Source: Lacrimispora defluvii (GTDB taxonomy: Bacteria; Bacillota; Clostridia; Lachnospirales; Lachnospiraceae). Taken from it: 64,000 nt of DNA. Where the stretch lies: positions 165,025 to 229,024 of the forward strand of contig JAAOXG010000016.1 of the NCBI GenBank assembly GCA_013036995.1. The letters run 5' to 3'. Under the pieces are notes generated by a model. It saw nothing but the letters and a program-made list of their open reading frames with translations. It was not told the DNA's origin and searched no databases. How positions within the stretch are numbered: position 1 is the stretch's first letter; every line of letters begins with the position of its first letter. This document shows positions 42,182-51,948 of the stretch, piece by piece. The position numbers and the translations under genes were made by a program.

Positions 42182-42511
42182 ATGAATAATCTTGAGCAAA
42201 TTGTCATGGAGCTGGTGGTAAATGGGGGGAATGCCAGAAGTATGGCAATGAAGGCGATCACCGCTGCGCAGAATAAGAACTATGATCTTGCTGCAGAGAG
42301 CATTGAGCAATGTAACATAGCTCTTAACAGAGCACATGAATTTCAAACCGGAATACTTCAGGCTGAGGCCGGAGAATACGGTCAGACTCCTGTCAGTTTA
42401 ATTATGGTCCACGGTCAGGATCATTTAATGAATGCAATTACAATACGGGACCTGGCAATTCAAATGATTGAAATGTACAAAGCAATTTACAAAGAAAAGG
42501 AGGAACAATAA
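42182..42511 (+). CDS. PTS lactose/cellobiose-family IIA
   Basis: 109 residues. Fold and active site match the lactose/cellobiose IIA family: phospho-histidine H77 in MVHGQDHLM. It passes phosphate from HPr to the IIB protein. ATG 42182 follows GGAGGTGA 7 bases upstream; a longer reading from 42116 overlaps the promoter and is rejected. Its stop overlaps the IIB start (TAATG). It is first gene of the PTS operon. Confidence 0.92.
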   Translation: MNNLEQIVMELVVNGGNARSMAMKAITAAQNKNYDLAAESIEQCNIALNRAHEFQTGILQAEAGEYGQTPVSLIMVHGQDHLMNAITIRDLAIQMIEMYKAIYKEKEEQ

Positions 42512-42816
42512 TGATTTATATTACTCTTGTGTGCAATATGGGTATGTCAACCAGTATGTTAATGAACAAAATGCGTAAAAGCGCAAAAGAACGGTCTCTG
42601 GAGGTGGATATTGTGGCTATGGCAGACAGCAATCTTCCTAGTACTGAACGCCATACAGATATACTTCTTTTAGGCCCCCAGCTTTCTTTCATGCTGGAAG
42701 GGTTCAAAGAAAGGTACAAAGAGAAGATTCCTTATATAACAGTTGTAAATCAGATGGATTATGGAATGATGAATGGAGAAAAGGTTCTGGATGATGCTCT
42801 TGCTATGCTGAATTGA
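42511..42816 (+). CDS. PTS lactose/cellobiose-family IIB
   Basis: 101 residues. The N-terminal P-loop MIYITLVCNMGMSTS places the phosphocysteine at C8. It passes phosphate to the sugar bound by IIC. Translational coupling with IIA is indicated by the TAATG overlap. The PRD regulator gene follows after 41 bases and the IIC gene lies beyond it, an order seen in several clostridial cellobiose-type systems. Confidence 0.92.
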   Translation: MIYITLVCNMGMSTSMLMNKMRKSAKERSLEVDIVAMADSNLPSTERHTDILLLGPQLSFMLEGFKERYKEKIPYITVVNQMDYGMMNGEKVLDDALAMLN

Positions 42817-42857
42817 TCCATAAGGAGAGGCGTTCAGAGTGAGAAAGTGAGGAGCTT

Positions 42858-44783
42858 ATGAATCGCGAGATTACAGAAATCCTGAGTCTGCTTACAGAAA
42901 ATACTTACAAGACGGCGGCTCAGTTGGCTGATTCCGTTTTAGTACATGAAAAAACTGTACGTACCCGAATCAAAGAACTTAATAGAATTCTGGAATCCAA
43001 TGGAGCCTCAATTGAATCAAAGCAAAAATATGGCTATCGTCTGTTAGTTCACGATTTAGAGTTATATACATCATTCTGTACTTCCTTAATGGACCGCGGA
43101 TATCAGATGCTCCCATCGAATTCAGAGGAGCGTGTCAATTACATGTTGGAATATCTTCTGAATTATTCCAACTATGTAAAGCTGGAATACTTTGTTGAAA
43201 ATTTATATGTATCGCGCAATACAATAACCGCTGATATCAAGAAGGTTGAGTATATTTTTCAATTTTATCATATAAAACTTGCCAGAAGGCCTAATTATGG
43301 GGTTAAAGCAGTTGGAAGTGAATTTGACAAACGTATATGCATGGCAAATCAATTTCTAAAAGCAAACCTGTCATTTAAGAATGATGAAAAGAAGCATGAA
43401 GATCAGCAGACTGTGTCACTGATTTTACAGAGCGTTCTCTGTAAGAATTCACTTCGTATTTCGGAAATCGCTTTTCAGGCATTGACAATGTGCCTTTATT
43501 TTGGGGTTAAGAGAATTCAGTTGGGAAATTACATAGAGGCGGATAGCATTGGCAGTAAGGTCAATCGTGTGAACGGTAAGTTGGATATTGATGTCAGGAT
43601 AATGGAGGTAGCTGCTTTTACGGCAGTTGAAATTGAGGCTCAATTTTCTATTACATTACCAGAGGCAGAAGTTCGGTATATCGCAATCCTTCTGGCGGGT
43701 ACTGTGTTATCTGATATTGACCTGCCAATTAATAAAAACCTGGAAATTACTCATTTCATAGATGATTTATCAATGCAGATGATATTGCGTGTGCGAGAGG
43801 GTTTTAAACTGGACTTTTTAGATAATTTTGACTTGCGTATGTGTCTGAACAAACATATGGTTCCTTTCAATATTCGTATGCTTTATGGTATACCTCTAAA
43901 GAATCCTATCCTGGATAATGTAAAAAAGGAATACCCATATGCATATAATTTGGCTGCCCATGCATGTACCGTTTTAAATGAACATTACAGCACCAGTATA
44001 CCGGAAGAAGAGATTGGATATTTTGCTCTTTTGTTTCAATTCGCTCTTGAGAAACAGGAGAAGAAGATACAGAAAAAAAACATTCTTATTGTTTGTTCAT
44101 CGGGAATTGGAAGTTCGCAGTTATTTATCCATCGATACAGACAGATGTTTGGAAAATATGTGGATCAAATTCGGGAATGTACCGTATTGGAAGTAGCGTC
44201 ATATGATTATTCCGATATTGATTATTTATTCACTACGGTACCGCTGGATGTGCCGGTACCGGTACCAGTTTTTTTAGTGAGCCTGTTTTGGGACAAGGAA
44301 GATTTCGCCAATGTTCATAAATTATTTGAACCGGATGATACAAAGGTGATTCAGCAATTTTTTGTTCCGGAACACTTTTACAATAATATACAGCTGCAGA
44401 GCAGGGAGGAGGTAATACGTTTCCTGTGTGATGCAGCAAATCAGCATTTTACATTACCAGAAGATTTCTATGAATCAGTGATGAAGCGTGAATTTCTTGG
44501 ACAGACGGATTTTGGCAATTTAGCGGCCATCCCACACCCATTCACTATCATGACCGATAAAAGCTTTGTTATAGTTGGGATATTAAAAGAACCGATTCGG
44601 TGGGGGCGCAATGATGTGCAGATCGTATTCCTAGTGTCCGTTTCTAAAACAGGTGACAAGAATATTGAAGATTTTTATCAGCTGATAACAAACCTGTTAT
44701 TCAATACGGAAAAGATAAAACAGTTAATAGAGGAACCGTATTTCGATCACCTGGTAAAATTGTTAAAAGATTCAGCTGAATAA
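42858..44783 (+). CDS. PRD-type PTS transcriptional activator (LicR/MtlR-like)
   Basis: 641 residues. Two N-terminal helix-turn-helix units (about 1-170), PRD1 and PRD2 (about 180-395), an EIIB-like domain with C413 in IVCSSGIGSS, and an EIIA-like domain with H560 in IPHPFTIM. Such proteins bind DNA and are switched on or off by PTS phosphorylation of the PRD histidines. No RNA-binding CAT domain is evident, so it is a DNA-binding activator rather than an antiterminator. It is encoded inside the PTS operon it probably controls. GTGAGGAG precedes the ATG. Confidence 0.9.
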   Translation: MNREITEILSLLTENTYKTAAQLADSVLVHEKTVRTRIKELNRILESNGASIESKQKYGYRLLVHDLELYTSFCTSLMDRGYQMLPSNSEERVNYMLEYLLNYSNYVKLEYFVENLYVSRNTITADIKKVEYIFQFYHIKLARRPNYGVKAVGSEFDKRICMANQFLKANLSFKNDEKKHEDQQTVSLILQSVLCKNSLRISEIAFQALTMCLYFGVKRIQLGNYIEADSIGSKVNRVNGKLDIDVRIMEVAAFTAVEIEAQFSITLPEAEVRYIAILLAGTVLSDIDLPINKNLEITHFIDDLSMQMILRVREGFKLDFLDNFDLRMCLNKHMVPFNIRMLYGIPLKNPILDNVKKEYPYAYNLAAHACTVLNEHYSTSIPEEEIGYFALLFQFALEKQEKKIQKKNILIVCSSGIGSSQLFIHRYRQMFGKYVDQIRECTVLEVASYDYSDIDYLFTTVPLDVPVPVPVFLVSLFWDKEDFANVHKLFEPDDTKVIQQFFVPEHFYNNIQLQSREEVIRFLCDAANQHFTLPEDFYESVMKREFLGQTDFGNLAAIPHPFTIMTDKSFVIVGILKEPIRWGRNDVQIVFLVSVSKTGDKNIEDFYQLITNLLFNTEKIKQLIEEPYFDHLVKLLKDSAE

Positions 44784-44793
44784 TCTGGCACTG

Positions 44794-44809
44794 TGATAAG
44801 CGCTTTTAG
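44794..44809. promoter_or_regulatory. cre-like site upstream of the PTS IIC gene
   Basis: TGATAAGCGCTTTTAG holds the AAGCGCTT core of a cre, 45 bases before the IIC ATG in the 70-base gap after the regulator gene. A role as a roadblock or repression site is possible. Confidence 0.5.
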
Positions 44810-44853
44810 TTACTATTGTTTTAGCAAAAGAAAAAAATTTGTGAGGTGGGAGA

Positions 44854-46158
44854 ATGGATAAGTTGACAAACTGGGTGCAGCAGGTATTAGTCGGTAAAAT
44901 GAATAAAATTACTAATTCTCGTTATTTTCAGGCAATAAAATATGGTTTTCTGGCGATTATGCCCCTAACTATCATAGGCTCTATTTTTATGCTCATTACT
45001 GATTTCCCGGTTCCCGGCTATGCTGAATGGATGGCAGGGATATTTGGTGAAAACTGGATGGATTTTATTTCTCCAGCATACCGTGCTACATTTAATATTA
45101 TGGGATTGGTATTTTCCGGCACTATGTCTTATAAGCTGGCGGAACGATACAAGATGGATAAACTAACTTCTCTGGTATTAGGAATTGTTGCTTACGTTGT
45201 GGTAATTCCTAAAACGGTAATTTCTGAATCCGGTGAAATTATCAGCAGAGTGATGCCATTTGAATGGACAGGAACGAAAGGAGTGATTGCTGCTTTAATC
45301 ATGTCTATTATATCAGTGGAAATCACCCGGTTTTGTATCCGGAAAAATATTATAATTAAAATGCCTGACAGCGTCCCTCCTATGATAAGTAATGCGTTTA
45401 GTGCTTTAATTCCGGGATTTTTAATTGTATTAACAGCATTAATTTTTAATGGAATCGGAGTCAGAATATCAGGTTCATTCCCTCAGCTTCTTTATTCTAT
45501 TATTCAGGTTCCGTTACAGGGAATTATAGGTTCACCAATAGCGATTATAATAGTAGCCGGATTAAATGGTCTGTCCTGGTGGTTTGGCATTCACCCTACA
45601 GTAGTTAATTCCATGCTTTATCCAATTTTGTATGCAAATGCAGATGCAAATCAGGCATTGGCAGAGGCTGGTAAATTGACTATACAGACAGGCCATATTG
45701 GCACAGTACAGATGTTAGATCAGATTGGCACCATTGGGGGAGCTGGTTTAACCATAGGATTTGTGCTGAGTATGTTTCTGGTCAGACGTTCTTCCCGAAT
45801 GAAAGCAATGTTAAATGTATCTCTGATTCCCTCTTTCTTTAATATTAATGAGCCGATTATATTTGGAGTCCCGGTAATTTTCAATCCATTGTTTTTAATA
45901 CCGGTAACACTGGCTCCCGTTGTTTCTGTAATCATTGCTTATGTATCAATTTCAATTGGATTCATGCCGATGTTTGCCGCCAGACAGGCTCCATGGGCTA
46001 TGCCGATTATCTTTTCAGGATTTGCTGTTTCCGGCTGGCAATGTGCAGTGACTCAGGTAATGGCAGTTTTGGCATCTACGCTTATTTACTATCCTTTTGT
46101 TAAAGTGTTAGACCAGCAGTATTGCAAAGAGGAAAATCAGGAAAATCTTAGTGCTTAG
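44854..46158 (+). CDS. PTS cellobiose-family IIC permease
   Basis: 434 residues with about ten membrane helices. Family features are the N-terminal amphipathic LTNWVQQVLVGKMNKITNSRYFQAIKYG, AGLNGLSWWFGIHPTV near residue 229, and the substrate-loop FFNINEPIIFGVPVIFNP near 328-345 with the conserved NEP(I)xFG motif. It takes up and phosphorylates a beta-glycoside or other sugar. GTGAGGTGG precedes the ATG. No glycosidase is encoded next to it; instead a MalY-type lyase follows after 28 bases. The substrate is not known. Confidence 0.9.
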   Translation: MDKLTNWVQQVLVGKMNKITNSRYFQAIKYGFLAIMPLTIIGSIFMLITDFPVPGYAEWMAGIFGENWMDFISPAYRATFNIMGLVFSGTMSYKLAERYKMDKLTSLVLGIVAYVVVIPKTVISESGEIISRVMPFEWTGTKGVIAALIMSIISVEITRFCIRKNIIIKMPDSVPPMISNAFSALIPGFLIVLTALIFNGIGVRISGSFPQLLYSIIQVPLQGIIGSPIAIIIVAGLNGLSWWFGIHPTVVNSMLYPILYANADANQALAEAGKLTIQTGHIGTVQMLDQIGTIGGAGLTIGFVLSMFLVRRSSRMKAMLNVSLIPSFFNINEPIIFGVPVIFNPLFLIPVTLAPVVSVIIAYVSISIGFMPMFAARQAPWAMPIIFSGFAVSGWQCAVTQVMAVLASTLIYYPFVKVLDQQYCKEENQENLSA

Positions 46159-46186
46159 TCATATGAATGAGAATTGGGGTGAGTAA

Positions 46187-47374
46187 ATGACGTTGAAGAG
46201 AACGTACGATTTTGACCAGGTGATCAATCGCAAAAATACGGACAGCCTAAAATATGACTTTGTTCTTGAAAGAGGAAAAAAAGAAGATATCCTTCCTATG
46301 TGGATAGCTGATATGGATTTTAAAATACCTGATGAAATTGTGGATGCCCTTCATAACCGGGTGGATCAGGGTATATTCGGTTACACTGAGACAAAAGACA
46401 GGTACTTTGAGGCAGTCCGTTATTGGATGGAGAAGAGGCACGGCTGGATTGTGGAAAAAGAATGGCTGGTTAAGTGTCCTGGAGTTGTATTTGCCCTGGC
46501 AATGGGAGTGAGAGCCTTTACCGAAGCAGGAGACGGAGTATTGATTCAACAGCCAGTATACCAGGTCTTTGACAAAGTCATAAGGGAGAATGACAGAGTC
46601 GTTATTGATAATACACTTATTCTCGGAGAAGACGGAAAATACCATATGGATCTTGAAGATTTTGAAAGAAAAGCTGTACAGCATCAAGTTAAATTATTTT
46701 TATTATGCAATCCTCATAATCCGGGCGGGATCGTATGGAGCCAGGGAGAACTTGAGAAGCTGGGTGAAATTTGTATTAGGAGAGACATTATTATAATCAG
46801 TGATGAAATACACCAGGATTTTGTATTCAAGGGAAAACATCAGGTATTTGCAAATATAAATGAAGCATTGAAAGAAAGAACCATAACTTGTACTGCTCCA
46901 AGTAAGACTTTTAATCTGGCAGGATTACAGGTAGCTAACATTTTTATTCCAAATTCCAGTCTGAGAGAAACGTTCTGCAAGCAGATGAGAGCAGTGGGTT
47001 ATGACCATCTTAATACGTTGGGGCTTGTTGCATGTGAGGCAGGATACCGATATGGGGAAGCTTGGTTAGAGCAGCTGTTAGACTATTTAGAAGGAAATAT
47101 CTCATATGTAAGGGAGTATCTGGAGAAAAAAATCAGCAGGATCAAACTAATTGAGCCAGACGCAACCTACCTTTTGTGGCTGGATTTCAGGGAATTGGGC
47201 TTATCCGAAGAGGAGCGCTTGGATCTGCTGGACAATAAGGTTGGTATCTGGCTGAACAGTGGCCTCAAGTTTGGAAAATCAGGGGAAGGCTTTGAACGAA
47301 TGAATATTGCCTGCCAGAGGTCAGTACTTAAGGAGGCTTTAAGGAGACTGGAGCGGGCTGTAAATGCCAGGTAA
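46187..47374 (+). CDS. MalY/PatB-type PLP-dependent C-S lyase
   Basis: 395 residues of fold-type I aminotransferase class I/II, MalY/PatB subgroup. The N-terminus FDQVINRKNTDSLKYD and LPMWIADMDF are diagnostic. The PLP lysine is K240 in APSKTFNLAGLQ, with the PLP-binding DEIHQDFVF near residue 203. Members cleave cystathionine and other S-conjugates to thiol, pyruvate and ammonia. It ends the PTS operon, 28 bases after IIC, which recalls the MalX-MalY pair of E. coli (a PTS permease next to a C-S lyase). GGGGTGAG precedes the ATG. Confidence 0.9.
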   Translation: MTLKRTYDFDQVINRKNTDSLKYDFVLERGKKEDILPMWIADMDFKIPDEIVDALHNRVDQGIFGYTETKDRYFEAVRYWMEKRHGWIVEKEWLVKCPGVVFALAMGVRAFTEAGDGVLIQQPVYQVFDKVIRENDRVVIDNTLILGEDGKYHMDLEDFERKAVQHQVKLFLLCNPHNPGGIVWSQGELEKLGEICIRRDIIIISDEIHQDFVFKGKHQVFANINEALKERTITCTAPSKTFNLAGLQVANIFIPNSSLRETFCKQMRAVGYDHLNTLGLVACEAGYRYGEAWLEQLLDYLEGNISYVREYLEKKISRIKLIEPDATYLLWLDFRELGLSEEERLDLLDNKVGIWLNSGLKFGKSGEGFERMNIACQRSVLKEALRRLERAVNAR

Positions 47375-47407
47375 GTATCTATATTGTTATAATTACAGCA
47401 AATATGG

Positions 47408-47449
47408 AAAAAGGGGTTTGATTCCATTTTAATCAACCCCCTTTTTTGT
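47408..47449. terminator. Bidirectional terminator after the C-S lyase gene
   Basis: AAAAAGGGGTTTGATT pairs with AATCAACCCCCTTTTT around a short loop, with T-runs on both strands. It lies between convergent genes. Confidence 0.9.
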
Positions 47450-47473
47450 AATAAATAAGATATTCCTTTTTAT

Positions 47474-48805
47474 TTAAGGCCATAATTCAGCTTTTTCCGG
47501 CTGCTTTATGGAAAGTGCAAAGCGAAGTTTTTCTTCATCTCCATTAAGTATTAATAGATTCTGGTATTCTTTATTCAGTTTTTCATAGATATGCAGGATG
47601 GGTCTGCAGCGGACAGCTGTAGTTTCAAGGATACAGTACAGATGTTTCAAGGCAATGTTCACAATATCCGGATCCACAAGCTCATCGTTTTTCATTTCTT
47701 CCAGTATAGTCTTTATCTTTTCCATCGGATAAGTATCCTTATAGCTTCTTGTCCCTGTAAGTGCACTTATGATATCCGCAATGGCTACAAGACGTTCTTC
47801 TTTTGATAAATCTTTTGCAGACAGCCCCTTTGGATAGCCGGTACCGTTTAACTTTTCATGGTGTCGAAGAGCAATCCGTTCCACCGCTTCGTCTATGCAT
47901 CCGCCAAAGATCTCTTTCGTGTAATCCACATGGGTCCGCATGATATTCATTGCCTGGCGGCTTAGTTTTCCCGGGTATTCAAGTATCTCCACTGGTATTG
48001 CAATTTTCCCCAGATCGTGAAGGAGAGCGCCGCAGAGAATTACATTTAAACGGTCTTGCGGATAGGAAAGAAGCTTACCCAGTTCGTAGCTGATGCTTGT
48101 GGTAGTGATGGTGTGGGTGACTGTATGGTGGCTTCTGAAATCGATAATAAAAACCAGCATCTTTAAATAATCCGTAATCGCCTCTCCAGACAGTGGAATT
48201 CCGGTAAGAAACTGATTGAACTGACTGTCCGCTTTCCATTCTTCCTCAATGGAATTTTTAAAATCCAGTTTTTCTGCCAGTTCTATGATGTGAGGGGCAT
48301 AAACGGTTCCCTGATCCTTTTTCAGTAAGGAAAGGGTCTCCTCCCAGGAACAATTCTGCAAAGACATTAATACATCGATTCGGTCTGCTATATGGATCAG
48401 CTGTCCCAAATCCTTCATTAAAGAATTCAGGCTGCATTGTTTTTCCAAAAAATCCCAGTTGAGATGGTGCAGGAGTACTGCGGGAGCGAAATCCTTTAAG
48501 GGCGAGAAGTAACGGATAAAAAGATATCCATAAAAAGAATGGTCCCAGACATCTTTTGTTTCAAACTGAAGCATTCGGGAGATCTCTTCTGTCTTGTAGG
48601 CTCCCACATCATGAAGCTGAGCCACAAAGCAGATGTTTCTCAGTTCTTCTTTTGTAAAACGGCCAGTTTCTCTAAGCATCTGGAAAACAATATAAGACAC
48701 ATGGGAACCATGCTCTGTAAGCCGTGGATCTATGTAATTGCAAAAACGGCGAATGATGTTTAGAATGCTCTCGTTATTAATATCTTTGGTGTACTGAACC
48801 TGCAT
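47474..48805 (-). CDS. HD-GYP-domain c-di-GMP phosphodiesterase-like protein
   Basis: 443 residues from ATG 48805. It has two HD-type domains. The first (about residues 60-140) shows HDVGAY and HHLNW; the second (about 245-400) is an HD-GYP domain with LLHDLGKIAIP, HHEKLNGTGYPKG (the GYP motif) and IADIISALTGTRSY. HD-GYP proteins hydrolyse c-di-GMP. No sensory or membrane region is seen. The chosen start has AAGGAGA 9 bases upstream; a longer reading from 48829 would begin before that site. It may oppose the diguanylate cyclase at 36338-37420. Confidence 0.85.
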   Translation of the reverse strand: MQVQYTKDINNESILNIIRRFCNYIDPRLTEHGSHVSYIVFQMLRETGRFTKEELRNICFVAQLHDVGAYKTEEISRMLQFETKDVWDHSFYGYLFIRYFSPLKDFAPAVLLHHLNWDFLEKQCSLNSLMKDLGQLIHIADRIDVLMSLQNCSWEETLSLLKKDQGTVYAPHIIELAEKLDFKNSIEEEWKADSQFNQFLTGIPLSGEAITDYLKMLVFIIDFRSHHTVTHTITTTSISYELGKLLSYPQDRLNVILCGALLHDLGKIAIPVEILEYPGKLSRQAMNIMRTHVDYTKEIFGGCIDEAVERIALRHHEKLNGTGYPKGLSAKDLSKEERLVAIADIISALTGTRSYKDTYPMEKIKTILEEMKNDELVDPDIVNIALKHLYCILETTAVRCRPILHIYEKLNKEYQNLLILNGDEEKLRFALSIKQPEKAELWP

Positions 48806-48925
48806 GCATGCGATTCTCCTTTCGTACAAAACTCTGTATCACAGTTTACCATATCCGACCAGATATGGAAAGAAGAGATTCACATCTTTGGTATGTAAAT
48901 TTTAAATACGGCGGGGGAAAACGAG

Positions 48926-48954
48926 TTGAGAATAATGAAAAGCGGTTGTATAAT
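48926..48954 (+). promoter_or_regulatory. Sigma-A promoter of the DUF1961/regulator unit
   Basis: TTGAGA (48926-48931), 17-base spacer and perfect TATAAT (48949-48954), 45 bases before ATG 48999. Confidence 0.75.
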
Positions 48955-48998
48955 AAACTGGTTAGTATCATGAGAAAGGTGCTTATGGAGGGAATCGC

Positions 48999-49697
48999 AT
49001 GAAGAAAGAAACGACGGGTTACGTTCAACTGATTGAAGAAAGGTTAATTTACGACAATCCCCTTTCCAGACCGGAAGATATTGAAGGCTTCGTGGTAGAA
49101 GGAAAGGCATCAATAAGTTTTGAGGAAGGCAGTATGCGCTTAAAAAACAGCCTTGATGAGGAGTTGGGACAAAAAGCCAATTACGTTTTGTGGTGTCCCA
49201 AAGAATTCCCGGAAAATGTTAAAATTACATGGGAATTTAAGCCGGTTACGGATCAGGGGCTTTGCATTTTATTCTTTGCTGCTAAAGGGCGGAACGGGGA
49301 AGATTTATTTGATTCCTCCCTTGCAGAACGGACGGGAGAGTACCCCCAGTATCACAGCGGTGACATCAATGCATTCCACGTATCTTATTTTCGCAGGAAA
49401 GAGCCGGATGAGAGAGCGTTTCATACCTGCAATTTAAGAAAAAGCTATGGCTTTCACCTGGTTGCACAGGGGGCGGATCCTTTGCCTGGTGCAGCAGATG
49501 CACTGGATTTTTACCGGATATCCATACGCAAATATCATGGAGATATTCGATTTTCCATTAACGATATGACTGTGTTTGAATATAATGATGAGCTGGAATT
49601 ATTTGGAGAGCCGTTAAAAGGCGGAAAAATTGGATTCCGTCAGCTGGCTCCGCTGACGGCTGATTACAGAAATCTGAAAGTATTTGAATTATGTTAA
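48999..49697 (+). CDS. DUF1961 family protein
   Basis: 232 residues, no signal peptide. It has a concanavalin-like beta-sandwich pattern (ITWEFKPVTDQGLCILFFAAKG, GDINAFHVSYFRRKEPDERAFHTCNLRKS, DFYRISIRKYHGDIRFSINDM), recognised as DUF1961. Members occur in clusters for rhamnogalacturonan or ulvan use, and some resemble polysaccharide-binding or lyase folds; the function is not known. A GGAGGG site precedes the ATG, and the stop overlaps the AraC-type regulator start by 7 bases, which implies translational coupling. It opens the rhamnogalacturonan locus. Confidence 0.8.
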   Translation: MKKETTGYVQLIEERLIYDNPLSRPEDIEGFVVEGKASISFEEGSMRLKNSLDEELGQKANYVLWCPKEFPENVKITWEFKPVTDQGLCILFFAAKGRNGEDLFDSSLAERTGEYPQYHSGDINAFHVSYFRRKEPDERAFHTCNLRKSYGFHLVAQGADPLPGAADALDFYRISIRKYHGDIRFSINDMTVFEYNDELELFGEPLKGGKIGFRQLAPLTADYRNLKVFELC

Positions 49698-51910
49698 CTG
49701 ATTTGAAGAATAAAAAACTGTTTGCCATAAAAGACGGAAAATATGAAAAGCGCCTGTTTACCCAGTTTCTTCTGCTTGTAACGGTTCCGCTTATTGTGAT
49801 GGGACTGGTTTCTTATTTCATCTATGTAAATGGAGAGACAGAAAAAAGCAGACAGGCGCTGGAATCTTACTGCAATAGTGTGGCTAATGAGTACGAGAAC
49901 CTTTTTTCTTCTGTCAGGGAATATTATCTGGACAGTACAAGCAGTACCTCCATCAAATGGCTGGTTAATCAAAAGGAGGTTCCCTATTCCCAGTACAAAG
50001 AAGTGAGGCAGGCCCAGAACATGCTTCAGGGCAATTACTTTTTATCCAAATACATCGGATTTTACAATTTTATTAATGTAAAAGAAGGATGGGTTCTCAG
50101 CAAGTTTGGAATGTATAACTATAAAGATTTAAAAAACAGGGAAGAGACAGACCTGTTTTTACAGGATCAGAAAGAAGTTCCTTTATCACTTTACTGGCTG
50201 AACCGGACCGATGTATCGGGTCCCTATCAGGAAGGGGCGAAGGAATCCGGATTTATTGATACATCAGGGGAACTGCTCATAGTAAAGGAAGAGTACGCCA
50301 GTACGGGACTGGTCTACCTGCTCACGGTTCAGCTGAATATGAAGCAGCTTGGAACTCTGACTGAGCCATATCAAAAAATGGGTTATGATGTGACTGTGTT
50401 AAGTCAGGGAAAGGTCTTGATGGAAACTAATCCTGATTTTACAGCTGCTTTTTTAAAATCGGGGAAGAGTAAGAAAACAGACGTAGGTTTTTTTTCATCA
50501 CCCAAAGGGAAGAAATACCGTTATCGTGTCAGCCGTTCCGGCAGCAACGGTCTAGTTTACATAACAGGAATGGATACGGAGAAAATGAAACGGGGCGGTA
50601 TCGTATTTGTCTTTGCTTCTGTGGCAGTTATTGCCGCTTTTGGAGTGCTCCTGGTTCTTTTACGCTTTGCTGCCTCTGTTTTTTCGGAACCTCTTTTGAA
50701 GCTCCAGAGGTTTGTGGATGATCAGAATGTGCAGATCAGGGAACTGTTTGTGTCAAACCTTGTAAAGGGTGAGCTGAATATGGACAGGATACAGGATACC
50801 ATGAAGAAATATGGCATGGAGGCGTTTCATTCCTACCGCATGATTGGAGTTTCCTGTAAGTTTGATGAAAGAGAAAAGAATCTGACCCAGGAGGAGCAGG
50901 ATGAACTGAACAGAAAGATCCTGCTTGGGCTTCCTTCGGAAGTAAAGGAAGCATTTTTTGTGGCTCCGGTAATCTATGAGCACACACTGTTATTTATGAT
51001 TGGAGAAAACGATGATATAGAAGAGGATCATAAGACTGCGCTGGTCTATAAGCAGATGAAGGATTATATTATGGAGGCGTACGGATATCCCACAGCCTTT
51101 GGAATCAGCCGGACCTTCCATAAACTGACCCATGCAAGAAGAGCGTATGACGAATGCTCGGAGGCACTTCACAGCAAAAATCATGACCGGAATGAAAATG
51201 GTCCATCTCTGGTTCTTTATGATGATTATTCTCTTATGGATCCGGCTGGGAATGTTTATGACAGAATTGTGGAGGATGAGTTAATTCATGCCGTGGAAAG
51301 CTGCAATGAGGAAGAAGCCAGGCGCCTCCTTGATCTGATCCTGGAAAGGCTTGAAATCAAAGGGGCTTCCGGCATGGAACGGACTTATTATGTCACCCGG
51401 CTTTTGACAGCCATCTTAGATATACCTGCAAAGGTCTCCATGCCCCTTACTGATATTTTTGACAGCGAGCAGTACGATGTCCTAACCAAGGCATCAAGAA
51501 TTTACGGTAAAAAGGAACTTTTCACCTATTTATTTACGGAAATACTCAATCCGGTGATGGAGGCCCTTAACGATTACCGGCAATTAAATTCCTGCGATAT
51601 CGCAAAACAGGTAACAGCCATGATTAAAACCAGCAGCGGAAATATTACCCTGAATGAGTGTGCCGACGCCTTAAGCTATCATCCCAATTATATCAGCCGG
51701 GTGTTAAAGCGGGAAAAGGGAATGTCATTTACGGACATGGTCAACGAAGAAAAACTGAAGATAGCGAAATATATGCTTTTAACCACCCAGGATCCCATCG
51801 CTGAAATTTCAGCCAGATTAAATTACAATAACGTACAGAATTTTATCCGTTTTTTTAAAACCCAGGTAGGAATCACCCCTCTGGCCTTTCGTAAAGAACA
51901 TCGGGAATAG
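49691..51910 (+). CDS. YesN-type AraC-family sensor regulator
   Basis: 739 residues. Two membrane helices (about 30-48 and about 305-328) flank an extracellular Cache-like sensor. After a linker, an AraC-type DNA-binding domain lies at the C-terminus (about 640-735), with ITLNECADALSYHPNYISRVLKR and the second helix-turn-helix region IAEISARLNYNNVQNFIRFF. Such regulators control nearby oligosaccharide ABC operons in Bacillus (YesN/YtdP type). It overlaps the DUF1961 gene by 7 bases and lies 205 bases upstream of the ABC importer genes. The ligand is probably a pectin fragment (inference). Confidence 0.87.
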   Translation: MLTDLKNKKLFAIKDGKYEKRLFTQFLLLVTVPLIVMGLVSYFIYVNGETEKSRQALESYCNSVANEYENLFSSVREYYLDSTSSTSIKWLVNQKEVPYSQYKEVRQAQNMLQGNYFLSKYIGFYNFINVKEGWVLSKFGMYNYKDLKNREETDLFLQDQKEVPLSLYWLNRTDVSGPYQEGAKESGFIDTSGELLIVKEEYASTGLVYLLTVQLNMKQLGTLTEPYQKMGYDVTVLSQGKVLMETNPDFTAAFLKSGKSKKTDVGFFSSPKGKKYRYRVSRSGSNGLVYITGMDTEKMKRGGIVFVFASVAVIAAFGVLLVLLRFAASVFSEPLLKLQRFVDDQNVQIRELFVSNLVKGELNMDRIQDTMKKYGMEAFHSYRMIGVSCKFDEREKNLTQEEQDELNRKILLGLPSEVKEAFFVAPVIYEHTLLFMIGENDDIEEDHKTALVYKQMKDYIMEAYGYPTAFGISRTFHKLTHARRAYDECSEALHSKNHDRNENGPSLVLYDDYSLMDPAGNVYDRIVEDELIHAVESCNEEEARRLLDLILERLEIKGASGMERTYYVTRLLTAILDIPAKVSMPLTDIFDSEQYDVLTKASRIYGKKELFTYLFTEILNPVMEALNDYRQLNSCDIAKQVTAMIKTSSGNITLNECADALSYHPNYISRVLKREKGMSFTDMVNEEKLKIAKYMLLTTQDPIAEISARLNYNNVQNFIRFFKTQVGITPLAFRKEHRE

Positions 51911-51948
51911 TAAAATGAGATGGGAACAAAATGATAATTCTAAAGGCC

